Shown piece after piece: positions 8,319-17,702 of a stretch of DNA of 56,005 nucleotides. The notes under the pieces were generated by a model that made no database searches, had not been told where the DNA came from, and saw only the letters and a list, made by a program, of their open reading frames with translations. Each line of letters begins with the position of its first letter. Within the stretch, counting starts at the first letter, position 1. Source of the stretch: Virgibacillus halodenitrificans JCM 12304. Lineage in GTDB: Bacteria > Bacillota > Bacilli > Bacillales > Amphibacillaceae. Position numbers and translations under genes: made by a program. The stretch lies in NCBI RefSeq assembly GCF_001310895.1, contig NZ_BAZS01000029.1, forward strand, positions 1 to 56,005, in the 5' to 3' direction.

Positions 8319-8978
8319 ATGAATTTGGACTTTAGCCAGATCGTGCCTTATATTCCTTTTATGCTAGAGGGAATATGGGTTACATTAAAATTTGTTAGTG
8401 CTTCAATTGTGATTGGATTTATTATAGGTACATTATTGGCATTATGCAAGATTACTAAGATACCAGTATTAAAGGTTATTGCTGATATTTATACATCAAT
8501 CTTCCGGGGGACACCATTAATTCTACAATTAATGATTTTTTATTTTGCTGTACCTCAATTGACAGGATATGATATTGAACCATTTTCATCAGCCATCCTG
8601 GCGTTTGGACTAAACTCAGCTGCATATGTTTCAGAAATTATACGTGCAGGTATTATGGCAGTAGATAAAGGACAAACAGAGGCAGCACAAGCGCTGGGAG
8701 TACCATATAAATCAATGATGGTAAACATCATTTTACCCCAGGCAATTAAAAATATTTTACCAGCATTAATGAACGAGTTCATCACATTAACAAAGGAATC
8801 TGCCATTGTATCGGTTATTGGCTACCTTGATATCATGCGCCGTGCACAAATTGTAGGTGCTGATATTTATCGTAATTTTGAACCTCTGTTGTTTGCAGGT
8901 GTGATCTACTGGCTAATGGTCTTTGTGCTTACACAACTCGGCAAAGTAGTAGAACGGAGGATGAGATACAGTGATTAA
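8319..8978 (+). CDS. Amino-acid ABC transporter permease (HisM/GlnP type)
   Basis: 219-residue inner-membrane subunit with about five membrane helices. The N-terminal HEQRO-type region [14 protein letters not shown] is followed by [15 protein letters not shown]. The EAA loop that contacts the ATPase is [30 protein letters not shown]. It probably forms a homodimer, because no second permease gene is present. A GAAAGAGGTGG ribosome site lies upstream, and the ATPase gene overlaps it by 8 bp, a sign of translational coupling. Confidence 0.9.
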   Translation: MNLDFSQIVPYIPFMLEGIWVTLKFVSASIVIGFIIGTLLALCKITKIPVLKVIADIYTSIFRGTPLILQLMIFYFAVPQLTGYDIEPFSSAILAFGLNSAAYVSEIIRAGIMAVDKGQTEAAQALGVPYKSMMVNIILPQAIKNILPALMNEFITLTKESAIVSVIGYLDIMRRAQIVGADIYRNFEPLLFAGVIYWLMVFVLTQLGKVVERRMRYSD

Positions 8979-9693
8979 GGTAGATAATGTTTCTAAGTCA
9001 TTTGGAGAAAATGCAGTATTAAAAAATATATCAACAACTATAAAACAGGGCGAAGTAGTTGCAGTCATCGGGCCTTCTGGATCTGGTAAGTCAACCTTTT
9101 TAAGATGTTTAAACCTTTTGGAACAGCCAACAGCAGGAGATATTTGTATTAATGAAACGATGATTACATCATTAAAAGTAAATAAGCTGGAGATTAGAAA
9201 GAATATAGGAATGGTATTTCAGCACTTTCATCTGTTTCCTCATATGACTGTATTGGAGAATGTTACGTATGCACCAAAAAAAGTAAAAAACATGAAAAAA
9301 ACAGAAGCGGATGAAATCGGAAAAAGCTTAATTGCTAAGGTCGGTTTAACTGATAAAGAGACTGCTTATCCAAATCGTTTGTCAGGAGGACAAAAGCAGC
9401 GTGTTGCTATTGCAAGAGCATTAGCAATGGAGCCGGACATCATGCTGTTTGATGAACCTACCTCCGCACTTGATCCTGAAATGGTAAAAGAAGTATTGGA
9501 TGTGATGAAGGATCTGGCAGATAGTGGAATGACGATGGTCATTGTTACACATGAAATGAATTTTGCAAAGGAAGTAGCGGATCGAGTGTTATTTCTTGAT
9601 AATGGTATGCTTGTGGAAGAGGGCAAACCAGAATCGTTTTTTGCAAAGCCACAAACAGTGCGGGCACAAAATTTCCTCGAAAAAATATTATAA
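8971..9693 (+). CDS. Amino-acid ABC transporter ATP-binding protein (GlnQ/ArtP type)
   Basis: 240-residue ATPase that drives the importer. Walker A is GPSGSGKST (near residue 33), the Q loop is [14 protein letters not shown], the signature is [14 protein letters not shown], Walker B is [14 protein letters not shown] and the switch His is in VTHEM. GTG start inside the permease stop region, with CGGAGGATG upstream. It is the last gene of the hydrolase-SBP-permease-ATPase unit, closed by a strong terminator. Confidence 0.93.
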   Translation: MIKVDNVSKSFGENAVLKNISTTIKQGEVVAVIGPSGSGKSTFLRCLNLLEQPTAGDICINETMITSLKVNKLEIRKNIGMVFQHFHLFPHMTVLENVTYAPKKVKNMKKTEADEIGKSLIAKVGLTDKETAYPNRLSGGQKQRVAIARALAMEPDIMLFDEPTSALDPEMVKEVLDVMKDLADSGMTMVIVTHEMNFAKEVADRVLFLDNGMLVEEGKPESFFAKPQTVRAQNFLEKIL

Positions 9694-9731
9694 AAACACA
9701 TCGGGAACGTCCTATTCCCGATGTGTTTTTT
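9694..9731 (+). terminator. Rho-independent terminator of the M20/ABC operon
   Basis: Stem AACACATCGGGAA / TTCCCGATGTGTT with a 7-nt loop and a T run. It may also serve the convergent MoxR gene. Confidence 0.92.
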
Positions 9732-9749
9732 GCGTGCAAAAAAATAAAT

Positions 9750-10699
9750 TTATTTCATATGCCCCATTTCTACAGGAACAGGGACTGATTCAATTAGCTG
9801 TTGGATAATGTCTTCCTTGTTATAGCGAAGAGAACCTTCCATACTAAGATTAATTCGATGTTCAAATAAATGAGGGGCGAGCAATTTAATATCCTGAGGG
9901 GTGACATAATCTTTTCCTTCCAGTAATGCCTTACTTTGAGAAGCACGCATTAAGCTAAGGCGGCCCTGGAACTTACGCCAATTTCGATGTCCTCATGTTC
10001 ACGGGTTTTTCTGACTAGCTCTAATAAATAATCCATAACTATATCTGTTATTTCTATTTTACGGACTTCTTTTTGTAGTGCAATAATGTCTTCCTTCGTC
10101 ACGTGAGGTGACAGATCGTTTATCGGATCAGTTAAACGCTGATTTTTTAGTATCTGTTTCTCATTGTTGTAGGAAGGGTAATCCATTTTAACCATCATCA
10201 TAAAGCGATCCAACTGAGCTTCTGGTAGCGGAAAGGTTCCTTGGTTTGATTCAATTGGATTCTGACTGGCAATAACGAAAAAAGGCGGTGTAAGCTGAAT
10301 TGTCTCCCCATCAATTGTTGTCTGATTTTCTTCCATGACCTCCAAAAGGCTGGATTGAGTTCGTGGGGTAGCACGGTTTATCTCATCTGCCAATAAAATA
10401 TTTGTGTCAACAGGCCCCATTCGCATTTCAAATTCCTGTGTTTTTGGATTGAAAAATTGAATGCCAGTGACATCGCTTGGAAGAACATCCGGTGTAAATT
10501 GAATACGTCTAAAATTACCTTTGATTAACTTAGCTAAAGCATTTGCTAGTTTTGTCTTTCCGGAGCCTGGGACACTCTCTAATAAAATATGACCCCCACT
10601 AAGGAGTGTAATAAATACTAGATCTACAGCCTCTTCCTGTCCTAAAATCACGTTGTTTAATGCTTCTTTTGCTTTTTTGATTTTATGTAATGCTTCCAA
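9750..10699 (-). pseudogene. MoxR family AAA+ ATPase (YeaC-like), frameshifted near the 3' end
   Basis: MoxR ATPases act as chaperones, usually beside DUF58 and transglutaminase-like proteins. Seen: Walker A ESVPGSGKTKL (residue ~40), Walker B ILLADEINRATPRTQSSLLEVMEE, sensor 1 ASQNPIESNQGTFPLPEAQLDRFM, and C-terminal GVSSRAALA. The frame breaks at a T run (coding strand, 9952-9953). One extra T gives AALALMRAS and continues through ALLEGKDYVTPQDIK to the stop at 9750, restoring about 316 residues, the usual length. The usual partner genes (DUF58, transglutaminase) are absent; the gene stands between a convergent terminator and gpx. Sequencing error is the likeliest cause of the break. Confidence 0.85.
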
Positions 10700-10783
10700 A
10701 GTTAAGGCTCCCTTCCTAGTGCAGGTGTTATTTTAATATTAGCACAAATAATAGTGTGATTAGCAAGTCGAAATTTTTAAAAT

Positions 10784-10828
10784 AGAAAAAATCCATCAGG
10801 GAGACGTTATGTGCTGCCTGATGGATTT
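10784..10828 (-). terminator. Terminator after glutathione peroxidase gene
   Basis: On the minus strand AAATCCATCAGG pairs with CCTGATGGATTT around a 16-nt loop and is followed by T-rich sequence. Confidence 0.8.
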
Positions 10829-10835
10829 CTATCAG

Positions 10836-11309
10836 TTATAGTAGCTCTTCAATATCCTGTTCCAAGCTTTCTGGCTTGGTTTGAGGTGCAAATCGTTTAA
10901 TGACATTTCCATTTCTATCAATAAGAAACTTTGTGAAGTTCCATTTAATTTGCTTCGTCAGCATACCCTTTGCTTCTTCTGTTAAGTATGAAAATAAAGG
11001 ATGGGCTTGCTCTCCTTTTACATCGACTTTACTAAACATTTGAAAGGTGACTCCATAGTTCCGCTGACAAAACTCTGAAATCTCTTCGTTTGAACCTGGG
11101 TCCTGGTTATTAAATTGATTACAAGGAAAACCCAGAATGTCTAAACCTTGTTCTTTGTATTTGTCGTATAATTGTTGCAGCCCTTCAAATTGGGGCGTAA
11201 AGCCACATTCACTTGCTGTATTGACAATCAAAAGTACTTTTCCCTTATAATCTGACAGGGATTTTTCTTCACCTAGCAAAGTCTTAGCTGAAAAGTCATA
11301 AACATTCAT
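10836..11309 (-). CDS. gpxA: Glutathione peroxidase-family thiol peroxidase
   Basis: 157-residue Gpx-fold peroxidase that reduces hydroperoxides. The peroxidatic residue is Cys35 in [11 protein letters not shown] (Cys instead of selenocysteine). The catalytic Gln is in [12 protein letters not shown] and the Trp and Asn in KWNFTKFLI, completing the Gpx tetrad. A second Cys in FPCNQF is also typical. In firmicutes such enzymes generally use thioredoxin or bacillithiol-type reductants; that is family knowledge and not visible here. ATG start with GGAGG upstream on the minus strand. It appears to be a single-gene unit with its own terminator. Confidence 0.92.
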   Translation of the reverse strand: MNVYDFSAKTLLGEEKSLSDYKGKVLLIVNTASECGFTPQFEGLQQLYDKYKEQGLDILGFPCNQFNNQDPGSNEEISEFCQRNYGVTFQMFSKVDVKGEQAHPLFSYLTEEAKGMLTKQIKWNFTKFLIDRNGNVIKRFAPQTKPESLEQDIEELL

Positions 11310-11371
11310 ATCAAGCGGCCTCCTTTACTCAAAGAATAGCAATAAGGATCTCTCCCGTCAAAAAAGGAAAA

Positions 11372-12448
11372 CTATTCATGATCTGTTAGCCTGTTCTTCT
11401 TCCCTGTTGGCATCTTAAAGGAAGCGGTGACGAGTGCTAAAATTAAGAAAAGACCTAAATAGCCAATTAGCGGATAGAAGAAGGCAACAAGATCTGTAAA
11501 ACCGGCAAAGCTGGCAATAAAGCCAATAATCAATGTTATCGTAATAAATAACTTGAATTTGCTTGTGCCAATTTCTGTGAATCTCGCACCGAATGCAAAA
11601 AACATACTAATCCCAGTATTAAAAATCATTCCGAATAAAATCACTGAATAAAACGTACCAAGAAACGGAGATAGTTCATTGACGATTTGTAGCATAGGCA
11701 TGTCATATTCTGCAACAACATCGACCTTTGAAAAGATGGCAAGATGACTTAGCACAATAAGAAGTCCCAGACCCAGGCCACCAACTAATCCACCGAGTTT
11801 GGCAGCTCGTTCATCTTTTTCTGCCCCTCCCATAACAAGAGACATAGATGCACCAACTGCAATATTAAAGGACACATAGTTGATTCCAGCAATAAACCAA
11901 TTCGGCAAGGTAGAAGTCTGTTCCTTTGCAATTGGATTTAAATCAGTAAAGGTGGCATCCATCGTAAGAAGGCTATAAACAGAGACGATGATAACACTGA
12001 TAATTAGAAATGGCGTAATACTACCAATAACATTAACTACCCGATCCACGTTTAACATCGCTGTTAATAAAACTAAAATAGTCATCAGCAAGGTCCCCAT
12101 AAATGCAGGCAAACCAAACTGTTGGTCAAAAATGGAACCAGCACCAGCAACCATTACAACTCCCACGCCAAATAAGGTGAAAATAATAATGTAGTCAACA
12201 ATAAGTGCTAACCATGGATGGAAACTGACCTCATAAATCGCATCTTTATGGGAAGTTGTTTGTAAACGACTTCCTAATCTAGTAAGTGTCATACCAAGAT
12301 AGGCAAATAATGCGGTGGCGACAATGGCTCCTAAGGTGCCAATTAAGCCAAAACTCGTAAAGTACTGCAAAACTTCCTGCCCAGAAGCAAAGCCAGCCCC
12401 AACGATTATTCCAATAAAAGCGCTACCAATTTTTAATATTTTTTTCAT
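11372..12448 (-). CDS. ykvI: YkvI family membrane transporter
   Basis: 358-residue integral membrane protein with about ten hydrophobic segments. The N-terminal IGSAFIGIIVGAGFASGQEVLQYF matches the YkvI family, distant relatives of the APC/SSS-fold transporters whose substrate is unknown. ATG at 12448 is chosen because GGGGAAAG lies 4-5 bp before it; an in-frame start 21 bases further upstream has no such site. The C-terminus is short and basic. It is transcribed toward gpx, with a 62-bp gap. Confidence 0.8.
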   Translation of the reverse strand: MKKILKIGSAFIGIIVGAGFASGQEVLQYFTSFGLIGTLGAIVATALFAYLGMTLTRLGSRLQTTSHKDAIYEVSFHPWLALIVDYIIIFTLFGVGVVMVAGAGSIFDQQFGLPAFMGTLLMTILVLLTAMLNVDRVVNVIGSITPFLIISVIIVSVYSLLTMDATFTDLNPIAKEQTSTLPNWFIAGINYVSFNIAVGASMSLVMGGAEKDERAAKLGGLVGGLGLGLLIVLSHLAIFSKVDVVAEYDMPMLQIVNELSPFLGTFYSVILFGMIFNTGISMFFAFGARFTEIGTSKFKLFITITLIIGFIASFAGFTDLVAFFYPLIGYLGLFLILALVTASFKMPTGKKNRLTDHE

Positions 12449-12722
12449 ACTACTTTCCCCCAAATACAAGTCTGTAACTGATCATACCAAAATATTAAAC
12501 AGTTGTAGAACAAAAGAGTTTAAAATGTCGAAATTCGTTGAAAAATGGTGACGATTACATTTATTTTAACAAATAATCAATCAATTTTATTTGTTCATTT
12601 TGTAAAAATAAAGGAAGAAAGTTTGTTTAATGTCACTAAAACATACTAATTATGTGGTATTCTTGAAGGGTAATAAATATTAAAAAATACTCTTCCTAAA
12701 GTACAAGATCGGAGGAAGCAAG

Positions 12723-13961
12723 ATGTCACACGCGGTTAATCATTCGGGGCTTTTTCAATTGAATTTTGATTCCTTGGAAGGGCTGGCGGATCGAATTGCA
12801 GAAATAATGAACTGTCCCATAACGATTGAAGATTCGAATCATCATATTATCTCGTATAGTTCACATGAAGATAGCGTAGACAATGTTCGTGTGAATACGA
12901 TTATTCAAAGAAAAGTACCTGAAAAGGTGATAAATAGTTTATGGAAAAAAGGGTTTATGTCAAAACTATTTAAAGATGATAAACCAGTTAAAATACCTGC
13001 AATACCAGAAGTTGGCCTAGGCGATCGTATAGCAATCTCTGTCAGCAAAAATAATGAGATATTAGGCTTTATATGGGCACATACCAATGGGAGAGAAATA
13101 ACAGAAGAGAATTACATGATGCTCACGGAGGCTGCTAAAGCTGTTCAGAAAAAATTACTCAAGCTCCAGATCAAGAAACAGCGGATGGAGGAAAGCTATA
13201 AGGAATTCTTTTGGCAATTGCTTACCGGCCATCTTAAAGATCCAACAGAAATTGAACAGCAAGCGCAAAAATATGGTCTTTACCTCAATGGATATGTTGC
13301 TATAGCGATGATTGAGTTTGAGGAGGAAGTGACAGAGGAAATTGAAAAACATTCCTTCTATCTAACAGAAACTCTTCGAGGGGTTGAGGTGGTATGTAAA
13401 GTTTTCGACCAAAATCAGTTTATCCTATTAGTAAGATTTCCGTCCATCAAAGATTCTAACAAAATTTTAAAAGAATATGTCAGTAATTTTACTGCCAAAA
13501 TAGAAGAACGGTTAAAGCTTCATCATAATATATCAGCTGCCTTTGGGCTCATATTTGAATCACCAAAATATATTAAGGACAGCTATAATCAGGCAGAAAG
13601 AGTACTTAATGCTAAAAGTCAATTCCCAAACCAGTTGGAAAAAGTATTCGGATATAACGAACTGGGAGTATACCAATTCATAGATGAATTAAAAGAAATT
13701 CGGAAGCAGACAAATTATAAAAATGATGTAATTAGAACATTAAAACAATATGATGCAAACCATAATACTGAATTACTTAAAACCTTGAAAGCCTTTTTAA
13801 ATTGTGATAGTAATGTGTATAAAGCAGCCAACGTGATTCATGTTCATACAAACACGTTAAATTATCGTCTAAAGCGAATTACTGAACTAACGGATATAGA
13901 TTTGAAGGATCCTAATCAAAAAGTTACGTTATTTTTGGATTTGAAGCTATTGGAAATGTGA
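12723..13961 (+). CDS. adeR: PucR-type transcriptional activator of alanine dehydrogenase (AdeR-like)
   Basis: 412-residue regulator. The N-terminal 150 residues form a sensory region (LADRIAEIMNCPITIEDSNHHIISYSS), the middle resembles the GGDEF-like domain of CdaR/PucR proteins, and the C-terminus carries the PucR helix-turn-helix: DSNVYKAANVIHVHTNTLNYRLKRITELT. B. subtilis AdeR activates ald and lies beside it. Here ald follows 118 bp downstream on the same strand, so the same role is inferred. GGAGG ribosome site and ATG at 12723. The effector is unknown. Confidence 0.85.
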   Translation: MSHAVNHSGLFQLNFDSLEGLADRIAEIMNCPITIEDSNHHIISYSSHEDSVDNVRVNTIIQRKVPEKVINSLWKKGFMSKLFKDDKPVKIPAIPEVGLGDRIAISVSKNNEILGFIWAHTNGREITEENYMMLTEAAKAVQKKLLKLQIKKQRMEESYKEFFWQLLTGHLKDPTEIEQQAQKYGLYLNGYVAIAMIEFEEEVTEEIEKHSFYLTETLRGVEVVCKVFDQNQFILLVRFPSIKDSNKILKEYVSNFTAKIEERLKLHHNISAAFGLIFESPKYIKDSYNQAERVLNAKSQFPNQLEKVFGYNELGVYQFIDELKEIRKQTNYKNDVIRTLKQYDANHNTELLKTLKAFLNCDSNVYKAANVIHVHTNTLNYRLKRITELTDIDLKDPNQKVTLFLDLKLLEM

Positions 13962-13978
13962 GAGTAATTATATGTGGA

Positions 13979-14047
13979 ATTACACAAATACTATTGGTTA
14001 TATTTTGTATACTGACTAAAGCGTTTTAATAAATCAAGTTATATAAT
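13979..14047 (+). promoter_or_regulatory. ald promoter with a candidate AdeR site
   Basis: TATAAT at 14042-14047 has only AAGCGT where a -35 should be, as expected for an activator-dependent promoter. Upstream, an imperfect inverted repeat TACACAAATA ... TATTTTGTATA (13981-14012) would sit at about -42 to -73 relative to a start near 14054. The assignment to AdeR is inferred from position. Confidence 0.45.
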
Positions 14048-14079
14048 AAATCTAAATGGAAAATAGGGAGGAAACAAAC

Positions 14080-15192
14080 ATGATTATAGGGGTTCCTAAA
14101 GAAATAAAGAACAACGAAAACCGAGTTGCCATGACACCAGCAGGGGTAGTAGCTATTGTAAAAGCAGGCCATCAGGTCATCATTGAAACTAATGCTGGAG
14201 AGGGTAGTAACTTTACTAATGAAGAGTACAAGGAAGCTGGAGCTGAGATTATTGAAAACGCTTTAGATGTCTGGGCTAAAGCTGATATGATTATGAAAGT
14301 AAAAGAACCTTTAGAGTCTGAATACGGTTATTTCCGTAAAGGTCTAATTCTATTTACTTATTTACATTTAGCAGCAGAAGAATCATTAACAAAAGCATTA
14401 GTAGAGAATGAAGTAACAGCAATTGCCTATGAGACAATTACTGTTAATAATACATTGCCACTTCTTTCTCCAATGAGTGAAGTAGCTGGCAGAATGGCTG
14501 CTCAGATTGGTGCTCAATTCCTTGAAAAGTCAAAGGGCGGTAAAGGAATTCTATTAAGTGGGGTGCCGGGAGTTAGCAGAGCTAATGTTACAGTAATCGG
14601 TGGCGGTATGGTTGGTACCAATGCTGCTAAAGTAGCTAATGGCCTAGGAGCCAATGTTACAATTATTGATTTAAACCCAAATCGTTTACGTCAATTGGAA
14701 GATATCTTTGGTTCAAGTGTACAAACATTAATGTCAAATCCATATAATATTGCAGAAGCAGTAAAGAAATCTGACCTTGTAATCGGATCTGTGCTAATTC
14801 CAGGAGCTAAAGCACCAAAATTAGTAACAGAAGATATGGTTAAAGCAATGCAACCTGGATCTGTAATTGTAGATGTGGCAATTGACCAAGGTGGTAATTT
14901 TGAAACAGTCGATCATATTACAACACATGATGATCCAATTTATGAAAAACATGGTGTTCTTCACTATGCTGTTGCAAATATGCCTGGTGCCGTGCCACGT
15001 ACGTCAACAATTGCTCTGACAAACGTAACTATTCCATATGCCATCCAAATAGCCTCTAAAGGTGCAGAAAAAGCAATAAGAGAGAATGCTCCAATTAAAA
15101 CAGGAGTGAACGTGGTTAATGGAAAAGTAACATTTAAAGCAGTTGCTGATGAATTTGGTTACGACTATACAGACGTAGATGCAGCACTTTAA
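14080..15192 (+). CDS. ald: Alanine dehydrogenase
   Basis: 370-residue NAD-dependent enzyme that converts L-alanine to pyruvate and ammonia; it allows growth on alanine and supports sporulation in Bacillus. Seen: [21 protein letters not shown] at the N-terminus, KVKEPL with the substrate-binding Lys, TYLHLA with the catalytic His, the Rossmann motif [15 protein letters not shown] near residue 173, and the conserved [16 protein letters not shown] at 14080 follows AGGGAGG; upstream residues in the same frame precede this site. Closed by a strong terminator. Confidence 0.96.
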   Translation: MIIGVPKEIKNNENRVAMTPAGVVAIVKAGHQVIIETNAGEGSNFTNEEYKEAGAEIIENALDVWAKADMIMKVKEPLESEYGYFRKGLILFTYLHLAAEESLTKALVENEVTAIAYETITVNNTLPLLSPMSEVAGRMAAQIGAQFLEKSKGGKGILLSGVPGVSRANVTVIGGGMVGTNAAKVANGLGANVTIIDLNPNRLRQLEDIFGSSVQTLMSNPYNIAEAVKKSDLVIGSVLIPGAKAPKLVTEDMVKAMQPGSVIVDVAIDQGGNFETVDHITTHDDPIYEKHGVLHYAVANMPGAVPRTSTIALTNVTIPYAIQIASKGAEKAIRENAPIKTGVNVVNGKVTFKAVADEFGYDYTDVDAAL

Positions 15193-15258
15193 TAAGTGGC
15201 TGAATTAGCATTAAATAATCTATAGTTATGGTTAAATGTTGTAACATTTTATCCATGA

Positions 15259-15293
15259 AAAAGAGCTCCAGGAGTTATCCTGGAGCTCTTTTC
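15259..15293 (+). terminator. Terminator after ald (bidirectional with trhO)
   Basis: Stem AAAAGAGCTCCAGGA / TCCTGGAGCTCTTTT with a 4-nt loop. Confidence 0.93.
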
Positions 15294-15301
15294 GTATCTT
15301 A

Positions 15302-16270
15302 TTATGCTTCTTGTTTCCTGGATTCACCCAGCAACTGAAGTCTTTGGTCAATATCTTCTTCTGACAAGTTGTATTCTTTTACGTACATATTACGTGGGCT
15401 GACACGACATTCATGTGTACAACCTCTCATATATTTATGCTCGTTTTCTTCAGAGCAGAGAATTTGTTTATTACACTCAGGATTTGCACAGTTTACATAG
15501 CGCTCACAAGGTTTTCCATCAAAATAGTCCACGCCGACTACAACATGTTCTTTTTGATTTACTGGAACAGAGATTCGTTCATCAAAGACGTAGCACTTTC
15601 CATCCCATAACTCTCCTTGTACTTCAGGGTCTTTACCATATGTTACAATTCCACCATGTAATTGGTTCACATCTTCAAAACCCTCTTCTTTTAACCACCC
15701 GGAGAATTTTTCACAACGGATGCCGCCAGTACAATAGGTAAGCACTTTTTTGCCTTCAATTTTTTCTTTATTTTCTTTAATCCAATCCGGTAACTCACGG
15801 AAAGTTTTAATATCTGGCTTAATTGCTCCGCGAAAATGCCCTAGTTCATATTCATAATCATTTCGAGCATCAATCACTACAGTATCTTCATCTTGCATTG
15901 CCTCATAGAATTCCTTTGGAGAAAGGTAATTCCCAGTTGTTTGCAATGGGTTAATATCATCTTCCAGACGAAGTGTTACTAATTCCTTTCGAGGACGCAC
16001 ATGCATTTTCTTAAATGCATGCCCTTCATGCTCATCAATTTTAAATACCATGTCAGCAAAACGTGGATCGTTTTTCATTGCTTCCATGTATTTATTTGTT
16101 TGCTCAATTGTCCCGGAAACTGTACCATTTATTCCTTCTTGAGCAACAAGGATTCTTCCTTTTAGTTCCAAGTCCTTGCAAAATTGAAGATGCTCTGCGG
16201 CATAGGCCTCTGGATCCTCAATATGCACATAGTTATAGTACAACAAAACCCGATAATTCGTTTTTTCCAT
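15302..16270 (-). CDS. trhO: tRNA uridine 34 hydroxylase, rhodanese-like (TrhO)
   Basis: 322-residue protein that makes 5-hydroxyuridine at tRNA position 34 in an oxygen-dependent way (family knowledge). N-terminal acylphosphatase-like domain ([25 protein letters not shown]), a central rhodanese domain with the active Cys in [16 protein letters not shown], and a C-terminal cysteine-rich zinc region ([28 protein letters not shown]). ATG at 16270 follows AGGTGG; an in-frame GTG four codons upstream overlaps that site. Corresponds to B. subtilis YbfQ and E. coli YceA. Confidence 0.92.
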   Translation of the reverse strand: MEKTNYRVLLYYNYVHIEDPEAYAAEHLQFCKDLELKGRILVAQEGINGTVSGTIEQTNKYMEAMKNDPRFADMVFKIDEHEGHAFKKMHVRPRKELVTLRLEDDINPLQTTGNYLSPKEFYEAMQDEDTVVIDARNDYEYELGHFRGAIKPDIKTFRELPDWIKENKEKIEGKKVLTYCTGGIRCEKFSGWLKEEGFEDVNQLHGGIVTYGKDPEVQGELWDGKCYVFDERISVPVNQKEHVVVGVDYFDGKPCERYVNCANPECNKQILCSEENEHKYMRGCTHECRVSPRNMYVKEYNLSEEDIDQRLQLLGESRKQEA

Positions 16271-16499
16271 TTTATTTACCACCTGTCATTCATATTTGCA
16301 AGATATAAATGTTTGGTAGTCACTATTAAATTATAATCTTGCAAGAAACTATTTTACCAAGGAATAAGCTAATTTTCAAGCTGATCTAAATACGCCACTA
16401 CTACTCATTTAAAAGGCAGACATGTTTTTGTTCACTCAAAACGGGTAAAATACCAAAGCAAAGAACCCTATAGGGATTTAATATATATAGAGGGTGGAG

Positions 16500-17678
16500 G
16501 TGAGAAAAATTAATACAATTAAGCTAGGGCTTATTTCAGCGCCTGATCTACCAGCTGAAATTGCTAGTGACCTTATAAAAGAGCTACCGGAACTACTTTC
16601 CGAAAAAATTGATAAAGATGTATCCTGGAAGGTTGAAATGACCATCGATTCATTGGTTGGAGTCGCTGAAAATACAAAAGAAGTTTTAGAGAAAGCAGAC
16701 AATATAAAAGAAGAGAATGAGTGGGACTACGCTATTTGCCTGACTGATCTCCCTATCTTTTTTGGGAAATACTTAGTTGTTGCTAATGCTAGTTTAAAGG
16801 ATCGGGTAGCACAAATCTCTGTTCCTACATTTGGATTGATGCCCATGAGAAGGAGAATTCGAAAAACCCTCATGCAGATGATGCAAGAATTGTATGTAGA
16901 AGAATCTCAAACGGAATCGCCTCAAGCCAAGCTGGCAGTGAAAGAGCAACCTTCAAAAAGTAAAAATAAAAACAAAAATAAATTAACACATCAGTTTTCT
17001 CTCTCTCAAATAGGCAGGATGAAAGCAACATCAAAAGATGACGTTGTAGATCTTCGTTACTTCATAAAATCGAGATTTACTGGTTATTTGCGAGTGTTAT
17101 TAGGTATGACATTTGCAAATCGACCATGGAAGGCATTGTTTTCTTTTAATAAAATGATAACTTTATCTTTTGCTACAGGTTCTTATATTTCCATTTTTCC
17201 TACACCATGGCAGCTGAGCATTGTATATACCCCAGTAAGATTAATCATTTTAACTATTATAGCTATCATGGGTATGGTTATGTGGGTTATTTTTTCTCAA
17301 AATTTGTGGGAGAAACCATCAGATCGTGGTAAGAAACGATGGCGAGATCTATACAATTGGACAACCTTCAGTACATTAAGCTCTATTGTTATTATTAATT
17401 ACATTGTATTATTTATGATGTTTTCCATTGCCATCTCTATTTTTGTTCCGCCAGAATTGTTTCAAGCATGGACGGGACTGGATGAGGAACCTACATTTAA
17501 ATATTATTTAAACTTAGTTTGGTTAGTTACTTCACTTGGAACGCTTGCTGGTGCAATTGGTGCCGGTTTAGAGAAAGAGGACAAAATCAGAAATATAACG
17601 TATTCCTTTCGACAACAGCAACGTTATTATGAAGTAGGACAGGAATACGATAATAAAGAAGAAGCTGAGCAATCTTAA
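16500..17678 (+). CDS. Uncharacterised membrane protein, first of a tandem pair
   Basis: Not recognised as a family of known function. The N-terminal ~165 residues are soluble and rich in charged residues, with GLISAPDLPAEIA at the start, AICLTDLPIFFGKY near residue 85 and AQISVPTFGLMPM near 110. A basic Lys/Asn linker follows (KSKNKNKNK). The C-terminal half has about four membrane helices with conserved ANRPWKALFSF, LWEKPSD and GTLAGAIGAGLE. GTG at 16500 is chosen so that the N-terminus matches the neighbour; GGGTGGAG lies directly before it. The gene 24 bp downstream is a paralogue with the same layout. Confidence 0.75.
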   Translation: MRKINTIKLGLISAPDLPAEIASDLIKELPELLSEKIDKDVSWKVEMTIDSLVGVAENTKEVLEKADNIKEENEWDYAICLTDLPIFFGKYLVVANASLKDRVAQISVPTFGLMPMRRRIRKTLMQMMQELYVEESQTESPQAKLAVKEQPSKSKNKNKNKLTHQFSLSQIGRMKATSKDDVVDLRYFIKSRFTGYLRVLLGMTFANRPWKALFSFNKMITLSFATGSYISIFPTPWQLSIVYTPVRLIILTIIAIMGMVMWVIFSQNLWEKPSDRGKKRWRDLYNWTTFSTLSSIVIINYIVLFMMFSIAISIFVPPELFQAWTGLDEEPTFKYYLNLVWLVTSLGTLAGAIGAGLEKEDKIRNITYSFRQQQRYYEVGQEYDNKEEAEQS

Positions 17679-17702
17679 CATAAGGAAGAGAGGAGGGGTT
17701 GA

